A model generated the notes under the pieces. The model worked only from the letters and a program-made list of their open reading frames with translations. It was not told the DNA's origin and did not search any database. The position numbers and the translations under genes are program-made. Shown one piece after another: positions 61,343 to 64,000 of a stretch of 64,000 nt of DNA. The stretch comes from Akkermansiaceae bacterium UBA2367. GTDB taxonomy: Bacteria; Verrucomicrobiota; Verrucomicrobiia; Verrucomicrobiales; DEV007. The DNA is taken from NCBI GenBank assembly GCA_002344525.1, contig DDTJ01000042.1, forward strand, positions 1-64,000. Reading direction: 5' to 3'. Every line of letters starts with the position of its first letter. Position 1 is the stretch's first letter.

Positions 61343-63721
61343 ATGAAACCGCTTTTTCTCCTCTCGACCCTTCTTGCCGGCATTTCGCTGACAGCATCTC
61401 CCACGAGGGCCGGATCCCCGGAACGCGAATTCGACATCGCCGCCGCTGCGGCGAAGATCGACTCCTTCATCGAGGCGATGCTCGCGAAACAGGGTCTGAA
61501 GCCGAACGCGGACATCGACGACGAGACCTTCGTCCGCCGCGCTTATCTCGACATCGTCGGCCGCGTTCCCACCATCGAGGAAGCCGAGAACTTCCACGGC
61601 TCTGACTACCCTCGGAAGCGCGCCCAGCTCATCACCGACCTCCTCGAAAGCGAGGGGCACGTCAGCCACGCCTACCATTTCTGGGCCGACATCCTGCGGA
61701 TCAACTCCGGTTTCGGCATCGGCGCGCCGGAAGCCGAGGCCGCCTACCAGATTTGGATCAAGGACGCCATCCGCGAGAACAAGCCCTACGACGACTTCGT
61801 CCGGGAGCTGGTCTCCGCCCGGGGCATGATCTGGGAGAACGCTGCCGTCGGCTACTACATCCGCGACCGGGGCATGCCGCTGGACAACATGTCGAACACC
61901 GTCCGCGTCTTCCTCGGCACCCGCCTCGAATGCGCCCAATGCCACAACCACCCCTTCGACAAGTGGACGCAGATGGACTACTACCAGATGGCCGCTTTCT
62001 CCTACGGGATGGACGCCCGCCAGTATCCGGCGGGCAACCGCAAGAGGATCGAGGACAAAAACCGGGCGGACCGGGCCAGCCTCATGGCGTCGGTGACCGG
62101 GAAGGAGCGCTTCCCCCAGATCACGAACCGGGTCGGCCTTGAGCGCTTCGTCTCCAACACGGACCGCTACGAGACCTTCCTGCGGCGCTCCGGCATGGAC
62201 GACAAGCAGTTCCGCGAGCTGGCGGCGAAGTCCATCGCGGCCTACGAATCCTACGAGCACAAGACCGCCGGGGTCAGGGAGGCCATCAACGACATCTACG
62301 ACCCGCTCCGCTACGTCCGCGCGGAGGAATTGGAGAAGACCCTGAAACTTCCCCACGACTACCAGTATGACGACGCCAAGCCGCATGATCCGGTGACGGC
62401 CCGCACCATGTTCGGCGCGGAGATCGACCTCGCCAAGATCGACGACCGCGCCATCGACGCCTACGCCGGCTGGATGGTCTCGAAGGACAATCCCACCTTC
62501 ACCCGCGTCATCGCCAACCGCCTCTGGAAGCGCGTCTTCGGCCACGGACTCTTCGAGCCGGTCGACGAGCTCACCGACACGACCCCCGTCTCGAATCCCG
62601 AGCTCCTCGCCTTCCTCGAAGAGACGATGAAGGCCCTCGACTACGACCTGCGGAGGTATCAGGAGATCCTCCACAACACCCGGGCCTACCAGCGCGCCGC
62701 GCACGCCGAGGAGGTGGCCATGGGAGGGCATTACTATTTCCCCGGCCCACTCCTCCGCCGCATGAGCGCCGAGCAGATCTGGGATTCCATCGTCGCCCTC
62801 GCCCTGCCCGAGGCCGACGGGTACCAGCCCCGCCTCGCCCAGCAACTCACCTCGGTCGAGAAAGTCCGCCGCATCCACGAAGCTCTCGAAAGCCGGGGCG
62901 AAGAGGAGTTCGTCGCGATGGTGGAGGAGGTCGCGGCCGCCTACGACGCGGTCCGCCCGGAGGCCGACAAACTGCGCAAACAGGCCGCCGAGGCGATCGA
63001 GGCCGGCGACAAGGCCCGTTTCGACAAGCTGCGCGGCGAATTGGGTTCCCTGCGCCGTCGCGCCCGCGACGTCGTCTCCGAGATCGCTCACAAAGGTGTC
63101 GGCGAGAAAGTGGACGGGCGCGAACTGCTCGCCGCGATGGGCCTGACGGAAATGGAGATGTCCGGCGGCGGAGGTACCGCAGCCATGGCCATGGACGGCG
63201 GGGAAGGGGAGGGCGAAAGGGCCGTCCTGACCCGTCTGCCGAAGCCTGAGATGCCCGAGCCGCCTGCTGACCTCCGCGACCAGAAGCAGCGCAAGGCTTG
63301 GCGGCAGCGCCAGAACCAAGCCTATCAGACCTACACCAAGCTGGTCGCCCAGATGGCCCGCGCCTCCGATCTCGAATCGCCCGCTCGGCGTGGCCATTTC
63401 CTCCGTGAGTTCGGCCAGTCCGACCGCGAGGTCATCGAGAATGCTGCCAGCGCCGCTTCCGTGCCCCAGGCCCTCAACCTCCTCAACGGCCCCATCGTCG
63501 AGTCCCTCACCAATCCCTTCGCCACCTTCGGGCGGCGGCTCCACGAGGCTGGAGACGCCGACGGGAAAATCCGCCTGATCTTCCAAGCCATGCTCACCCG
63601 CGAGCCGACCTCGCGCGAGATGGACCTCGCCCGAGCCGAGATCGAGGCCGACGGCGACGACGCCTACCCAGGACTCGTTTGGGCGCTCCTCAACACGCAG
63701 CAATTCATCTTCATCCAGTAG
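61343..63721 (+). CDS. Exported DUF1549/DUF1553 protein with CxxCH motif
   Basis: A 792-residue protein with signal peptide (LFLLSTLLAGISLTASPTRAG). The DUF1549 domain includes RRAYLDIVGRVPT and FLGTRLECAQCHNHPFDKW, which holds a haem-c-type CAQCH motif (C197, C200, H201). The DUF1553 domain follows, with RVIANRLWKRVFGHGL. Such proteins are abundant in PVC bacteria, usually next to DUF1501 genes, and their function is not established; roles in polysaccharide breakdown or electron transfer are proposed. The next gene here is a DUF1501 gene. Confidence 0.93.
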   Translation: MKPLFLLSTLLAGISLTASPTRAGSPEREFDIAAAAAKIDSFIEAMLAKQGLKPNADIDDETFVRRAYLDIVGRVPTIEEAENFHGSDYPRKRAQLITDLLESEGHVSHAYHFWADILRINSGFGIGAPEAEAAYQIWIKDAIRENKPYDDFVRELVSARGMIWENAAVGYYIRDRGMPLDNMSNTVRVFLGTRLECAQCHNHPFDKWTQMDYYQMAAFSYGMDARQYPAGNRKRIEDKNRADRASLMASVTGKERFPQITNRVGLERFVSNTDRYETFLRRSGMDDKQFRELAAKSIAAYESYEHKTAGVREAINDIYDPLRYVRAEELEKTLKLPHDYQYDDAKPHDPVTARTMFGAEIDLAKIDDRAIDAYAGWMVSKDNPTFTRVIANRLWKRVFGHGLFEPVDELTDTTPVSNPELLAFLEETMKALDYDLRRYQEILHNTRAYQRAAHAEEVAMGGHYYFPGPLLRRMSAEQIWDSIVALALPEADGYQPRLAQQLTSVEKVRRIHEALESRGEEEFVAMVEEVAAAYDAVRPEADKLRKQAAEAIEAGDKARFDKLRGELGSLRRRARDVVSEIAHKGVGEKVDGRELLAAMGLTEMEMSGGGGTAAMAMDGGEGEGERAVLTRLPKPEMPEPPADLRDQKQRKAWRQRQNQAYQTYTKLVAQMARASDLESPARRGHFLREFGQSDREVIENAASAASVPQALNLLNGPIVESLTNPFATFGRRLHEAGDADGKIRLIFQAMLTREPTSREMDLARAEIEADGDDAYPGLVWALLNTQQFIFIQ

Positions 63722-63723
63722 TC

Positions 63724-63780
63724 TCGAAATCCGAAATCCGAAGCCCGGTACCTTTTACCTTTCACTTTTCACCTTTTACA
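63724..63780. repeat. AAATCCG and CTTTTACCTTT repeats before the DUF1501 gene
   Basis: A short run of CGAAATC units (63724-63742) is followed by a pyrimidine-rich repeat (CTTTTACCTTTCACTTTTCAC around 63751-63775). The latter is related in reverse complement to AAAAGGTGAAAGGTG at 1044-1058. No promoter is evident. Confidence 0.6.
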
Positions 63781-63801
63781 GCGGCGAAGCCGCCCCCAGC
63801 C

Positions 63802-64000
63802 ATGAACACCGCCTTCAAATCCGACGAATGGACCCGCCGCCGCTTCATGGAGGGCACCGCCAAGACCTTTTTGGGAGTCGGCGCCCTCGGCCTCGCCTCG
63901 CGCTCCGGTGCCGCCCCCGGAGCCGGGCCCGCCGAGCGCCCCGGTGCCGCGAAGCATGTCATCTACCTCTACATGAACGGTGGCATGACCCATCTCGACA
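63802..64000 (+). CDS. Tat-exported DUF1501 protein, 5' part
   Basis: Only the first 66 residues are present; the gene runs off the window. It has a Tat signal (TRRRFMEGTAKTFLGVGA) and a following KHVIYLYMNGGMTHLD segment, which is the metal-binding start of the DUF1501 family, a relative of sulfatases and alkaline phosphatases. It is paired with the upstream DUF1549/DUF1553 gene, which is the usual arrangement in PVC bacteria. Start ATG 63802. Confidence 0.88.
   Translation, partial: MNTAFKSDEWTRRRFMEGTAKTFLGVGALGLASRSGAAPGAGPAERPGAAKHVIYLYMNGGMTHLD

Overview
The window is about 64 kb of GC-rich DNA that reads like a chromosome of a verrucomicrobial (PVC-group) bacterium. The inference rests on gene content: a DUF1549/DUF1553 secreted protein with CxxCH followed by a Tat-exported DUF1501 protein, a Tat-exported Gfo/Idh/MocA oxidoreductase, a formylglycine-type sulfatase, a PQQ-like beta-propeller protein, many signal-peptide proteins of unknown function, and short intergenic repeats of several kinds. 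No rRNA, tRNA or CRISPR array was seen.

Layout. 1-7.3 kb holds the 3' end of a TpsB/FhaC-type outer-membrane transporter, an acyltransferase, then PBP2 and a class A PBP (1-nt overlap) and a membrane protein. 7.4-8.3 kb is a RAYT transposase framed by REP palindromes; three more copies lie at 1.1 kb. 8.3-28.2 kb is housekeeping and exported proteins: beta-helix protein, ABC-F ATPase, PQQ-like propeller, Tat protein, MsrA lipoprotein, a tandem pair of NlpC/P60-like proteins, alanine dehydrogenase, GNAT, an eboA-eboB pair, a solute-binding lipoprotein, TrpB, and a caspase-like protein translationally coupled to a secreted unknown.

28.3-41.35 kb is a defence or restriction island. Its left edge is a collapsed sulfatase gene and its right edge abuts an intact sulfatase gene. 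It carries a MmeI-like DNA methyltransferase, a convergent pair of Eco57I-like methyltransferase and PD-(D/E)xK nuclease (ATGA overlap), a remnant of a second MmeI-like gene, and a five-gene operon with no intergenic space: a TIGR04255 protein, an HTH protein, a protein with a TCDC motif, an SF2 helicase broken by one in-frame TAG, and a GIY-YIG (T5orf172/MUG113) nuclease. This operon is the best candidate for an undescribed system.

41.35-64 kb returns to core and exported functions: sulfatase, MsrB lipoprotein, thioredoxin-fold protein, oxidoreductase, Dcd, Cmk, PPDK, a lysine 2,3-aminomutase homologue, a SufR-like regulator, a NUDIX protein, a PGRK-repeat DNA-binding protein, a D,D-carboxypeptidase, phosphofructokinase, an Lrp regulator next to an aminotransferase (resembling alaR-alaT), a sugar nucleotidyltransferase, HisC, and the DUF1549 + DUF1501 pair running off the right edge.

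Functional themes are cell-wall synthesis (PBP2, class A PBP, carboxypeptidase, possible NlpC/P60 hydrolases), alanine and amino-acid metabolism (Ald, Lrp + aminotransferase, HisC, TrpB, KamA), PEP/pyruvate and phosphofructokinase steps, and exported methionine sulfoxide repair (MsrA and MsrB, both lipoproteins).
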